From Lachnospiraceae bacterium (GTDB lineage Bacteria > Bacillota > Clostridia > Lachnospirales > Lachnospiraceae), in the NCBI GenBank assembly GCA_021199495.1, contig JAJQHY010000050.1:1-42286 (forward strand): a stretch of DNA of 42,286 bases, written 5' to 3'. Of this stretch, positions 1 to 7,018 are shown piece after piece (position 1 is the stretch's first letter; each line of letters starts with the position of its first letter). The translations under genes were made by a program, and so were the position numbers. The notes under the pieces were generated by a model. The model made no database searches. It saw nothing but the letters and a program-made list of their open reading frames with translations, and was not told the origin of the DNA.

Positions 1-38
1 AGAGTTGCTTGAAGGACTTAGCCTCAGGCCCCTGAGAA

Positions 39-56
39 CCCGCTTCGGCGGGCTTT
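39..56 (+). terminator. intrinsic terminator-like hairpin
   Basis: CCCGC and GCGGG arms (39-43, 48-52) close a TTCG tetraloop and are followed by CTTTC. It probably ends a transcript entering from outside the window. The U-tract is short. Confidence 0.5.
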
Positions 57-98
57 CAGTGGTAGGAGGGTAAGCCCCTCAGAAAGGATGGTACGATC

Positions 99-599
99 AT
101 GAGCAAATATTACCTAGCCTACGGAAGCAACCTGTCCATGACACAAATGGCCCAGCGCTGTCCGGATGCCGTGTACGTCGGCACGGCAGTCCTGCATGAC
201 TACCGGCTCCTGTTCAAAGGGAGCCGCACCGGAAGCTACCTGACGGTCGAGCCAAAGCGTGGAAGCTCAGTCCCGGTCGTGGTTTGGAAAATTAGTGAGC
301 CGGATGAATTCCGGTTGGATCGCTACGAAGGCTGTCCCACATTCTATTACAAGACGGAGATGAGTGTTTCTGTGCATTCCCTGCTGGATGGCGCCTGCAT
401 TGGGGATGTGACTGCCATCATTTACATCATGCATGAGGAGCGACAGCTGGGATGCCCAACCCTACATTATTTTGATGTATGCCTGGAAGGGTACAGCCGG
501 TTTGGATTTGACCACGAACTGCTCTACAAGGCACTGGTAGACAGTGTCGGGAAAAAACTGGGTCGGCAGATGCTCAGGGAGGTGGGCAACATTGAATAG
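99..599 (+). CDS. gamma-glutamylcyclotransferase-like (AIG2/GGCT fold) protein
   Basis: 166 residues. The N-terminus carries the YLAYGSNLS signature (residues 5-13) that binds the gamma-glutamyl group in GGCT/AIG2-like proteins, and DRYEGCPTFY (near 75-84) matches the family's conserved YEG..Y segment. Known members release 5-oxoproline from gamma-glutamyl compounds or act on gamma-glutamyl-amines; the substrate here cannot be told. The ATG is preceded by AGAAAGGATGG. The 3' end overlaps the next gene by 8 nt, so the two are translationally coupled. Such genes are common in the accessory regions of clostridial phages and conjugative elements, where their role is not established. Confidence 0.8.
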   Translation: MSKYYLAYGSNLSMTQMAQRCPDAVYVGTAVLHDYRLLFKGSRTGSYLTVEPKRGSSVPVVVWKISEPDEFRLDRYEGCPTFYYKTEMSVSVHSLLDGACIGDVTAIIYIMHEERQLGCPTLHYFDVCLEGYSRFGFDHELLYKALVDSVGKKLGRQMLREVGNIE

Positions 600-819
600 A
601 GGATGGTTCCCCAGCAGGGAGCAGGTCGAAGCCCTACGACAGAGTTACCCCGTGGGATGCCGGATTGAGTTGCTGGGAATGGATGATCGACAAGCGCCTC
701 CCATTGGAACACAGGGGACAGTAATGGGTGTTGATGACGCAGGACAGATCATGATGGCGTGGGATACGGGCTCTTCTCTGAGCCTGTTGCCCGACGTTGA
801 CCGCTTTCAGAAGGTATAA
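592..819 (+). CDS. DUF4314 family small protein
   Basis: 75 residues from a TTG at 592, chosen because GGGAGGTGGG lies 8 nt upstream; the in-frame GTG at 544 lies deep inside the previous gene and lacks such a site. The sequence runs FPSREQVEALR, a G-R-I-E-L-L strand, GTQGTVMGVDDAGQIMMAWD and GSSLSLLPDVDRF, the pattern of DUF4314 proteins: short SH3-like beta-barrel proteins found in Firmicute phages and integrative elements. Function unknown. It overlaps the GGCT-like gene by 8 nt. Confidence 0.75.
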   Translation: MNRGWFPSREQVEALRQSYPVGCRIELLGMDDRQAPPIGTQGTVMGVDDAGQIMMAWDTGSSLSLLPDVDRFQKV

Positions 820-879
820 ATAGCACAATTCTAGTGGTGAATGTTTGTGCAGTATATGGCGCAGATATTACTGGATAAT

Positions 880-940
880 CCACCCGTTTAGAGCGAATAT
901 GTGTGTACCGCAAGGGAAAACAAATCAAAAACGGAGGAGA
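880..940 (+). promoter_or_regulatory. shared accessory-gene leader, copy 1 (diverged)
   Basis: GTTTAGAGCGAATAT at 886-900 followed by a TACCGCAAGGGAAAACA-type stretch and the ribosome site. It matches the leaders at 2210-2284 and 6046-6116, but the TTGACTTGCTA block is degraded here and the CCCCAAGGGG element is reduced to CCGCAAGGG. Confidence 0.5.
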
Positions 941-945
941 ACACC

Positions 946-1266
946 ATGAACGCTTACACATTGCTGAACCACATGAACCTGCAGACCTACAACACCGAGA
1001 TCACCCGCACCGATTTCAACCAGCTTTTCACAAAGACCAATGAGCGGGTCACCTTCACCTTCAACGGCTGGGACGGCAAGAGCTACGACGGCGAGAGCCG
1101 CACGGGACGGGTGTACCGCACCACCATCAAGGGCTACGAAGAGATTCGATTCATCAAGGTCGGTAAGAGCCTGCACTTCATCGACGAGGACAGCAGCGTG
1201 ACCGAGAAAGCTACTGGCGAAGCCCACAAGGAAGCAAACTGGCTGGTGGATGTGGCACGGGCGTAA
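946..1266 (+). CDS. small protein of unknown function, leader-controlled
   Basis: 106 residues from ATG 946, chosen over the upstream in-frame GTG at 901 because ACGGAGGAGA lies at 931-940. The protein is polar and probably beta-rich: MNAYTLLNHMN, then FNGWDGKSYDGESRTGRVYR and a conserved-looking LHFIDEDSSV segment. No membrane segment or known motif is seen. It has a shared leader with the genes at 2292 and 6124, which suggests common regulation within the element. Similar small proteins occur in clostridial prophages and conjugative elements, but I cannot assign a function. Confidence 0.6.
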   Translation: MNAYTLLNHMNLQTYNTEITRTDFNQLFTKTNERVTFTFNGWDGKSYDGESRTGRVYRTTIKGYEEIRFIKVGKSLHFIDEDSSVTEKATGEAHKEANWLVDVARA

Positions 1267-1367
1267 GCCCGCCAGCCACAGGATGGGGTGAAAAGTAGCA
1301 AGCACCCCGTACACTTCATGCACGAAGAATGTAGGCTGTGTATGCCAAGAAGACAGGAGAGTTTATT

Positions 1368-1838
1368 ATGGATAAGAAGGAAACAAGGATAGCCATATGT
1401 CCCAAATGTGGCAGACCTTATCATGGGGCCCCAGCTCTGTCCAGGCTGGACAACGAGACCCTCATCTGTTCCGACTGCGGGACAAGGGAGGCACTGGAGA
1501 GCATCGGTGTAAGTGCATCCGAGCAGGAACAGATCCTGAACATCATTCATCGATATGATGATCCGTATAGGGAAGAAGTAACCAGCGTGGAAGAAGAATT
1601 GGCATTGGGTTCAGTTCCCGTTTCTGTCGCTGCCAAGGTATATGGAAAGGATCCCTGCTGGGTTCGTGCAGGAATCATCGCCGGGTGGCTACCTATCGGA
1701 CGTGCCACCCGAGACGGAAAGTTGATTACAAGTATTGAGCAGATGAACTCAAGGTATGGCCGCATCAGCTACTACATTTCACCCAAGCTACTATATGAAC
1801 AGACCGGCTATATCTGGAAAGGGAAAAACAGAAAATAG
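1368..1838 (+). CDS. zinc-ribbon plus excisionase-like HTH protein
   Basis: 156 residues from ATG 1368 (AGGAG at 1355-1359). Residues about 8-45 form a treble-clef/zinc-ribbon pattern with CPKCG and CSDCG knuckles, as in small clostridial phage proteins. Residues about 80-150 (PVSVAAKVYGKDPCWVRAGI followed by SYYISPKLLYEQTG) match the winged-helix/excisionase-like domain usually encoded as a separate small protein that guides integrase or transcription. The two halves are joined in one reading frame. A role in DNA binding is inferred from these domains; the target is unknown. It stands alone between short intergenic regions. Confidence 0.65.
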   Translation: MDKKETRIAICPKCGRPYHGAPALSRLDNETLICSDCGTREALESIGVSASEQEQILNIIHRYDDPYREEVTSVEEELALGSVPVSVAAKVYGKDPCWVRAGIIAGWLPIGRATRDGKLITSIEQMNSRYGRISYYISPKLLYEQTGYIWKGKNRK

Positions 1839-1881
1839 CCTATGTGTTACGATAAGAAGACCAGACAGGAGGTCATGATAA

Positions 1882-2052
1882 ATGAATATTATCCATTTCA
1901 ACCCTGCCGACCTGCAATCGATGAGGCAACTCATGAAGCAGCACGGGGATAGCGAATTCCCCTATTGGGGCAAGAATGAAAATGGAGAACCAGTTTCCAT
2001 CTCCATTTTCCCAGACAGGATCGCAGTGGTTACGGAGCAGAGTAATGGGTAG
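1882..2052 (+). CDS. small element-encoded protein, 56 aa
   Basis: AGGAGG at 1867-1872 precedes ATG 1882 by 9 nt. The 56 residues begin MNIIHFNPADLQSMRQLMKQ and contain FPYWGKNENGEP and ISIFPDRIAV before a TAG stop. The reading resembles a family of 55-70 residue proteins repeatedly seen in clostridial phages and conjugative elements next to DUF4314-like genes. An overlapping ORF from ATG 1875 stops after 25 codons and has poorer spacing. Function unknown. Confidence 0.6.
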   Translation: MNIIHFNPADLQSMRQLMKQHGDSEFPYWGKNENGEPVSISIFPDRIAVVTEQSNG

Positions 2053-2120
2053 CACCGAACCAACACTTACCACCATGACGGGACAAGAGAAGAAACCTTC
2101 TGCAGATAGAGTGCCCCTAT

Positions 2121-2167
2121 ATGAACGTAGCCTCAGATAATCACCTCTGAGGCTATGTTCATTTTGA
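2121..2167 (+). terminator. intrinsic terminator-like hairpin
   Basis: ATGAACGTAGCCTCAGA (2121-2137) pairs with TCTGAGGCTATGTTCAT (2146-2162) and is followed by TTTTG. It separates the small upstream genes from the next promoter. Confidence 0.7.
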
Positions 2168-2209
2168 ACAGTATTTTAACTCATAATTTGTGTATCTTAC
2201 TCCATATAT

Positions 2210-2284
2210 TTGACTTGCTATTATCTCCGTTTAGAGTGATATATACAGTACCCCAAGGGGGAAAATACATTGAAAACGGAGGAA
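2210..2284 (+). promoter_or_regulatory. shared accessory-gene promoter and leader, copy 2
   Basis: TTGACTTGCTATTATCTCCG begins at 2210. A sigma-A reading is TTGCTA (2215-2220), 17 nt, GATATA (2238-2243). The transcribed part holds TACCCCAAGGGG and the ribosome site. The same arrangement recurs at 6046-6116. An upstream block TTTGTGTAT.TTAC is also common to both copies. Confidence 0.65.
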
Positions 2285-2291
2285 CACCACC

Positions 2292-2651
2292 ATGAAGAAG
2301 ATCGACCTTTTTGAGAGAGCCATCGCAGAGAAGGCAGACAGCCTTGAGGCCTACGGCATCAACAGCGCATTGTGCTGCGCCTACCGCCGCAGCACAGAAG
2401 CGGGCAACGAACTGATTGATTTCGACGGTGCGATTTGGGAGTGCGAGATCGAGGGGATCGCAAAGAGCCTCAGAGAGAACGGCATCCACGAGTTCACGAT
2501 CAGCAGCACCTACTCCAGCCTGATCGAAACGCTGGCGGCCTTCGAAAAGCAGGGCTTCAAGATGGCAGGATTGACTCAGGTCAAGGAGGTGTACACCGAC
2601 TGGCAAACGGGTGAGCACAAGCTCATTCCAGCAATCAAGATGGTCGGCTAA
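2292..2651 (+). CDS. unknown protein, 119 aa, possible DUF7698-type
   Basis: Starts at ATG 2292 behind AACGGAGGAAC. The protein is helical and acidic: MKKIDLFERAI, a YGINSALCCAYRRS segment, then LRENGIHEFTISSTYSSLIE and FEKQGFKMAGLTQVK, ending in KLIPAIKMVG. This matches, from memory, a small family of clostridial element proteins (DUF7698-like) with the EFTISSTYSSLIETL core; the family number is uncertain. The FTISS..S.L..TL..FE..GF layout suggests a small alpha/beta fold. It has its own promoter with the shared leader and is followed by a terminator-like hairpin, so it is a monocistronic unit just before the packaging genes. Confidence 0.65.
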   Translation: MKKIDLFERAIAEKADSLEAYGINSALCCAYRRSTEAGNELIDFDGAIWECEIEGIAKSLRENGIHEFTISSTYSSLIETLAAFEKQGFKMAGLTQVKEVYTDWQTGEHKLIPAIKMVG

Positions 2652-2666
2652 GAAAACAATATGGGG

Positions 2667-2697
2667 GGAACGGAGCCAAGCGGCTCTGTTCCTCATT
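2667..2697 (+). terminator. intrinsic terminator-like hairpin
   Basis: GGAACGGAGCC (2667-2677) pairs with GGCTCTGTTCC (2682-2692) around AAGC, then TCATT. It ends the 2292 transcript before the late genes. Confidence 0.65.
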
Positions 2698-2710
2698 TAT
2701 ATGGATTTTA

Positions 2711-2736
2711 GAGGTCGCCGGGAGGCGGCTATTTTC
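2711..2736 (+). other. hairpin just upstream of the terminase genes
   Basis: AGGTCGCC (2712-2719) and GGCGGCT (2724-2730) can pair around GGGA, followed by ATTTTC. A similar hairpin lies just upstream of portal at 7403-7427, so it may attenuate transcription into the late operon. Confidence 0.4.
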
Positions 2737-2768
2737 ATAGCCCAATACGCAGAGAGGAGGTGGGGTGC

Positions 2769-3248
2769 ATGGCACAGAGAGGAAGAAAACCGAAGCCCAC
2801 GGCATTGAAGCAGCTGGAAGGGAATCCGGGTGGACGACCGCTGAATACCAACGAGCCAAAGCCTGAGAAAAAAGCTCCCCGCTGCCCATCTTGGCTGGAG
2901 GACGAGGCCAAAAAGGAATGGCGGCGCATGTCTAAAACGCTGGAAGCCATGGGGCTTCTGACCGAAATGGATATGGCCGCCTTCGCAGGATACTGTCAGG
3001 CATATGCCCGCTGGCGTGAGGCGGAGGAATTCCTGACGCAACACGGCTCTATGGTGCGTACCCCCAACGGCTATCTGCAGCAGGTGCCGCAGGTGTCCAT
3101 AGCGCAGACCAATTTGAAGATCATGCTGAAGTTCTGTGAGCAGTTTGGTCTGACGCCATCTGCCAGGAGCCGTATTGTAGGTGGTGAAGGCAGCGGTGAG
3201 ACGGAGGACGAGATGGAGCGGCTACTGGAGAGCGGGGGTGATCTGTAA
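2769..3248 (+). CDS. terS: phage terminase small subunit, P27 family
   Basis: 159 residues from ATG 2769, with AGGAGG at 2755-2760; an in-frame GTG at 2760 overlaps that site and is unlikely. The N-terminus (RGRKPKPTALKQLEGNPGGR) and the following W..EAKKEWRR..K.LE..GLLT.MD segment are typical of P27-type small terminases, which recognise packaging-site DNA and load the large subunit. The C-terminal half has Q..L.I......CEQFGLTPSARSRI, also usual. The stop overlaps terL by one base (TAATG). Confidence 0.93.
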   Translation: MAQRGRKPKPTALKQLEGNPGGRPLNTNEPKPEKKAPRCPSWLEDEAKKEWRRMSKTLEAMGLLTEMDMAAFAGYCQAYARWREAEEFLTQHGSMVRTPNGYLQQVPQVSIAQTNLKIMLKFCEQFGLTPSARSRIVGGEGSGETEDEMERLLESGGDL

Positions 3249-4837
3249 TGGCGTTCAAATATACACCATCCCCGTTCATGTTGCCTACTTCCCACTACGA
3301 TGAAAAACGAGCAAATCATGCAGTGGCGTTCATACAGAACCTGAAGCACACCAAGGGCAAATGGGATGGAGAACCCTTTGTCCTTCTTCCCTGGCAGGAG
3401 CAAATCGTCCGTGACATCTTTGGCATCATAAAACCGGACGGGAAACGGCAGTTCCGCAGCGCCTATGTGGAAATCCCAAAGAAAAATGGCAAATCGGAGC
3501 TGGCAGCTGCAATTGCCCTATATCTCCTGTATGGAGATGGAGAGGCCAGCGCAGAGGTGTATGGCTGTGCCAATGACCGGAATCAGGCGTCTATCGTTTT
3601 TGACGTAGCCAAGCGCATGGTGGAAAAGTCCCCGGCGCTGATGAAGCGGTCGAAGATAGCTGCAGCTACAAAGCGCATCGTCAACTACCGAAATGCTGGC
3701 TTTTATCAGGTGCTGTCTGCCGAGACCGGCACCAAACATGGCCTGAATGTATCTGGGCTCGTATTCGATGAGATACACGCCCAGCCCAATCGGAAGCTCT
3801 ACGATGTCATGACCAAAGGCTCTGGCGATGCCCGTGAGCAACCCCTCTTCTTTATTATTACAACGGCGGGGACGAACAAGGAAAGCATTTGTTATGAGTT
3901 GCATAGTAAGGCCCTGGACATTATGAGTGGCCGCAAAATCGACCATTCTTTCTACCCGGTCATATATGGCCTGAGCGACGAGGACGACTGGAACGATGAG
4001 AAGAACTGGTACAAAGCCAACCCTTCCCTGGGTTATACGATTAGCATTGACCGTGTCCGGGATGCATACAGGGACGCTCTGGATAATCCAGCGGAGGAAA
4101 ATGTATTCAAGCAGCTCCGTTTGAATATCTGGACAAACTCTGCTGTAGCGTGGATACCCGAGCATATCTATGACCGTGGCAACCTGAAAATAGACTATGC
4201 AGCCCTGGCTGGTCGGGATTGCTATGCTGGGCTCGACTTATCCTCTACTTCGGACATCACAGCGCTGGTATTGGTATTCCCCCCACGGACGGAAAATGAG
4301 AAGTATGTTGTGCTCCCCTTTTTCTGGCTGCCGGAGGAGACGCTGGAGCTTCGCTGCCGACGTGATCATGTCCTCTATGACGTCTGGCAGAGACAGGGCT
4401 ATATCCAAACGACCGAGGGCAACGTCATTCACTATGGTTTTATCGAGCGATTCATTGAGTCCCTTGGCAAGAAATATCATATCATCGAAATCGCCTATGA
4501 CCGCTGGAACGCCACGCAGATGGTACAAGACCTGGAGGACATGGGCTTCACAATGGTTCCGTTTGGACAGGGCTTTAAAGATATGTCACCACCATCCAAG
4601 GAACTGTACAAGCTGCTGATGGAGGGCAATATCAACCACGGTGGGAACCCCGTTTTGAAATGGATGGCGCAAAACGTAGTGATGCGGCAAGACCCCGCTG
4701 GCAACATCAAGCCAGACAAGGAACGCTCCGTAGAGAAGATTGACGGCATCGTGGCCCTTATCATGGGACTTGACCGCTGTATTCGAAGCACACCAGTGAC
4801 CAGTGTCTACGATGAGCGTGGGATAATCTTTATCTGA
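3248..4837 (+). CDS. terL: phage terminase large subunit
   Basis: 529 residues. The ATPase domain shows a Walker A-like PKKNGKS (77-83) and Walker B LVFDE (171-175), then a TTAG motif near 205-208 acting as the coupling motif. The RNase-H-like nuclease begins with YAGLDLSSTSD, Asp330 being the expected first metal ligand, with further acidic residues in AYDRWNA and the C-terminal EKIDGIVALIMG. The enzyme cuts concatemeric DNA and pumps it into proheads through the portal. Length and order fit the HK97-like large terminases. Its stop is followed not by portal, as usual, but by a repeat-rich promoter region and an accessory island. Confidence 0.96.
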   Translation: MAFKYTPSPFMLPTSHYDEKRANHAVAFIQNLKHTKGKWDGEPFVLLPWQEQIVRDIFGIIKPDGKRQFRSAYVEIPKKNGKSELAAAIALYLLYGDGEASAEVYGCANDRNQASIVFDVAKRMVEKSPALMKRSKIAAATKRIVNYRNAGFYQVLSAETGTKHGLNVSGLVFDEIHAQPNRKLYDVMTKGSGDAREQPLFFIITTAGTNKESICYELHSKALDIMSGRKIDHSFYPVIYGLSDEDDWNDEKNWYKANPSLGYTISIDRVRDAYRDALDNPAEENVFKQLRLNIWTNSAVAWIPEHIYDRGNLKIDYAALAGRDCYAGLDLSSTSDITALVLVFPPRTENEKYVVLPFFWLPEETLELRCRRDHVLYDVWQRQGYIQTTEGNVIHYGFIERFIESLGKKYHIIEIAYDRWNATQMVQDLEDMGFTMVPFGQGFKDMSPPSKELYKLLMEGNINHGGNPVLKWMAQNVVMRQDPAGNIKPDKERSVEKIDGIVALIMGLDRCIRSTPVTSVYDERGIIFI

Positions 4838-4883
4838 ATTGCGGGGTTAGCCGTATGGCTCACGATTGGACGAAGCGTTAGTG

Positions 4884-5001
4884 TTGTTCCGTTATCCCGC
4901 TTCGCAACATTCCGCATTGCCGTATCGTTCCGTTGCTGGACCTTGTCGTATTATTCCGACAAACCAAATAGCATTATTCCGATAGCATTGCTATTATTCC
5001 G
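4884..5001 (+). repeat. six-copy TTCCG repeat array ahead of fic
   Basis: TTCCG cores end at 4891, 4914, 4932, 4958, 4981 and 5001, roughly every two helical turns (18-26 bp). The last three are identical ATTATTCCG 9-mers (4950-4958, 4973-4981, 4993-5001), the final copy lying inside the fic promoter spacer. The arrangement suggests an operator array, most simply for the HTH domain of the Fic protein itself. Confidence 0.6.
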
Positions 5002-5016
5002 TTAACGTGGTATAAT
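4988..5016 (+). promoter_or_regulatory. sigma-A promoter of fic
   Basis: TTGCTA (4988-4993), 17-bp spacer, TATAAT (5011-5016). An ATTATTCCG repeat occupies the -35/spacer edge, so binding there would block RNA polymerase. Confidence 0.75.
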
Positions 5017-5041
5017 AGAAACCAGATCGGAGGTGTGCTCG

Positions 5042-5929
5042 ATGTTCATGACAACGAAGCAGGCTGCAGAAAAATGGGGAATCTCTGATAGGAGAGTACG
5101 GGTCCTCTGTACAGAGGGGAAAATCCCTGGCGCCTACCAGGAAGGACGTGGATGGAAGCTCCCGGCGGATGCGGAGAAGCCCGCTGACGGGAGGTATACG
5201 TCCAAGGAGAGCATGATGGCGCAGATCGAGCGCAAGAAAGCAGAACTCGATAGCAAACGGCCTTTAACGGAAGGCGAGCTTGCCAGGTTGAATGAAGAGT
5301 TTACTGTGGAGTACACATATAACTCGAATGCAATCGAAGGCAATACGCTGACCCTGCGAGAGACCGACTTAGTGCTTCGCGGCCTTACCATTGATAAAAA
5401 ACCATTGAAGGATCATCTGGAGGCGGTCGGCCACAAAGAGGCTTTTGAGTTCGTGAGTGAGCTTGTAAAAGACAATGTGCCTATCAGTGAGAGCGTGATC
5501 AAGCAGATCCATTACCTTGTGCTTGCGGATAAGAAAGAGGACCGTGGTGTTTACCGCAGGGTCCCCGTACACATTATGGGCGCACACCATGAACCAGTCC
5601 AGCCATATCTGATTCAGGAGAAAATGGAACAGCTTTTGCAGGACTACGGTAAGAGCAAAGAGTATATCGTCACGAAGCTGGCCCGGTTCCACATCGAATT
5701 TGAGAGCATCCATCCTTTTATCGATGGCAATGGCAGAACGGGTCGCCTGCTGGTGAATCTGGAGCTGATGAAAACAGGATACCCGCCTATCGACATCAAA
5801 TTTGCTGACAGGGTCGCATACTATAATGCCTTTGATGAGTACCATGTCAAACATAGCCTTTCTGCCATGGAAGGCCTGTTTGCTGGGTATATCAATGAAA
5901 GGCTGGATATGTATCTGAAAATGCTGTAA
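5042..5929 (+). CDS. Fic-domain protein with N-terminal HTH (class II-like)
   Basis: 295 residues from ATG 5042, 7 nt after CGGAGGT; an upstream GTG at 5033 overlaps the ribosome site. Residues 1-45 form a MerR/excisionase-like HTH (TKQAAEKWGISDRRVRVLC). SNAIEG at 95-100 matches the inhibitory-helix motif [ST]xxxE[GN] on the N-terminal side, and HPFIDGNGRTGR (224-235) is a complete Fic catalytic loop. Fic enzymes usually transfer AMP from ATP to hydroxyl side chains; intact motifs imply a regulated, active enzyme. A following hairpin with U-tract (5949-5977) makes it a single-gene unit. It sits between terL and portal, which is foreign to the morphogenesis operon; a role in phage-host or phage-phage interference is inference. 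Confidence 0.9.
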   Translation: MFMTTKQAAEKWGISDRRVRVLCTEGKIPGAYQEGRGWKLPADAEKPADGRYTSKESMMAQIERKKAELDSKRPLTEGELARLNEEFTVEYTYNSNAIEGNTLTLRETDLVLRGLTIDKKPLKDHLEAVGHKEAFEFVSELVKDNVPISESVIKQIHYLVLADKKEDRGVYRRVPVHIMGAHHEPVQPYLIQEKMEQLLQDYGKSKEYIVTKLARFHIEFESIHPFIDGNGRTGRLLVNLELMKTGYPPIDIKFADRVAYYNAFDEYHVKHSLSAMEGLFAGYINERLDMYLKML

Positions 5930-5948
5930 GCCCAGCTTGACCTAGATG

Positions 5949-5978
5949 AAGCACCTATCTGCGGATGGGCGCTTTTTA
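5949..5978 (+). terminator. intrinsic terminator of fic
   Basis: AAGCACCTATC (5949-5959) pairs, allowing G-U and one mismatch, with GATGGGCGCTT (5964-5974), followed by TTTTTA. Confidence 0.65.
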
Positions 5979-6045
5979 TATTGTCCCCATAAGTGTATAT
6001 AGCACAAAACGCTCCACAGATATTTGTGTATTTTACAACGCAGAA

Positions 6046-6116
6046 TTGACTTGCTATTGCTCCCTTTTAGAGCGAATATACACATACCCCAAGGGGAAAA
6101 CAAAGCAAACGGAGGG
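6046..6116 (+). promoter_or_regulatory. shared accessory-gene promoter and leader, copy 3
   Basis: TTGACTTGCTATTGCTCCC begins at 6046. TTGCTA (6051-6056), 17 bp, GAATAT (6074-6079) is a plausible promoter. It is followed by TACCCCAAGGGGAAAACA and the ribosome site, as in the copy at 2210-2284. Confidence 0.65.
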
Positions 6117-6123
6117 CACAGTT

Positions 6124-6363
6124 ATGTGGAGCAAGGGAACGGTTAGAGTACCAGCGGAGGATGGAACATACACGGTGATCAAGTACGAGGTCAAGCACTA
6201 CGCAGAACCCAGCGAGTGGGGATACGAGGGCGGGAGAGCCAGTAAAATTTGGCTCCAGCAGGACGGCCGGGAGGTATACTGCTTTGAAAGGGGCGAGACC
6301 CGACAGCTACAGACACCGGAAGCAGCTGCGGCCCTTGCAGCCATCCTGAAAGAGTACAATTAA
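6124..6363 (+). CDS. small unknown protein, 79 aa, leader-controlled
   Basis: ATG 6124 follows ACGGAGGG. The protein begins MWSKGTVRVP and continues with YEVKHYAEPSEWGYEGGRAS, KIWLQQDGREVYCFERG and a helical TPEAAAALAAILKEYN end. The beta-strands followed by one C-terminal helix resemble a family of clostridial element proteins (possibly DUF7678) with the KG.V.V...Y....YDE.SE.G..GGR.SKL pattern. Function unknown. It has the third copy of the shared leader and ends at a hairpin, so it is transcribed alone inside the terL-portal island. Confidence 0.6.
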   Translation: MWSKGTVRVPAEDGTYTVIKYEVKHYAEPSEWGYEGGRASKIWLQQDGREVYCFERGETRQLQTPEAAAALAAILKEYN

Positions 6364-6368
6364 ACAAC

Positions 6369-6405
6369 TGCAGGGGCTAAGAAACGTACTTTCCTGGCCC
6401 CTGCA
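6369..6405 (+). terminator. terminator-like hairpin without strong U-tract
   Basis: TGCAGGGGC (6369-6377) and GCCCCTGCA (6397-6405) form a 9-bp stem with a 19-nt loop, followed by TCATTACAC. Confidence 0.5.
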
Positions 6406-6509
6406 TCATTACACATTGCACGCTTTCCAATACCTTTCAGAAAATATAAATGTCTCCATTGCCATTTACAGCTATGCAGGGTTCGGATAATTGAATAGTT
6501 TGCAGGTAT

Positions 6510-6712
6510 CGGGAAAGGCAGACATCATTGAGCCTTAGAGCAATGAATATCTGGAACTGGTGGGATATAAAAAGATCCCGGCTGAGAACCTGAGAAAACT
6601 TCCTATTGACATGCACCTGATCTGGGTAACTCCGCTGGAGATGGGTTTTCTCTGCTTAAATCTGAAAGATAAGGACGTTCCCTCACGCCAGCATCTTGTA
6701 ATTTGTACATAA
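6510..6712 (+). pseudogene. decayed ORF fragment, unrecognised
   Basis: One frame reads coherently through 6510-6712 except for an internal TAG at about 6535, and it has no ATG or ribosome site. After the stop it reads SNEYLELVGYKKI, AENLRKLPIDMHLIW and TPLEMGFLCLNLKDKDVP, protein-like in composition and hydrophobic pattern. I do not recognise the family. The best explanation is the 3' remnant of a gene displaced when the neighbouring toxin-antitoxin or fic cassettes entered. The rest of 6406-6695 shows nothing else. Confidence 0.35.
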
Positions 6713-6724
6713 TTCTGCTATAAT
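6696..6724 (+). promoter_or_regulatory. sigma-A promoter of the toxin-antitoxin pair
   Basis: TTGTAA (6696-6701), 17 bp, TATAAT (6719-6724), about 30 nt before the antitoxin start. Confidence 0.75.
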
Positions 6725-6754
6725 AATGTGCAAGTAAGAAAGGAGGCGTGTACT

Positions 6755-7018
6755 ATGCCGCAGATCAGACCAATTACAGACCTCAGAAATACGACGGAAA
6801 TTTCCGAGCTTTGCCATGCAAGGCGTGAGCCGGTTTTCATTACGAAAAATGGCTATGGGGATTTGGTGGTCATGAGTATTGAAGCATACGAGGAAATGGT
6901 AGAGACTGCAAAGACAGACGCAGCGATCAGCGAAGCCGAGAAGGAATATGCTGCTGATAGCGTTTTGCTCGATGCAAGGGAAGCACTGACCTCTTTACGG
7001 AGGAAGCATTTTGGATAA
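6755..7018 (+). CDS. Phd/YefM-family antitoxin
   Basis: 87 residues with AGGAGG just upstream. PITDLRNTTEISELCHARREPVFITKNG is the Phd/YefM DNA-binding half (conserved LR...I......PV.ITKNG), followed by a GDLVVMS.EAYE strand-helix and a C-terminal helix that wraps the toxin. Such proteins neutralise a RelE/ParE toxin and repress their own promoter. Its stop overlaps the toxin start by 8 nt, the usual antitoxin-first arrangement. Confidence 0.9.
   Translation: MPQIRPITDLRNTTEISELCHARREPVFITKNGYGDLVVMSIEAYEEMVETAKTDAAISEAEKEYAADSVLLDAREALTSLRRKHFG

Noticed and set aside
1875-1952. 25-codon ORF starting at ATG 1875
   Set aside because: It overlaps the 56-codon ORF that has better spacing from AGGAGG and resembles known element proteins.
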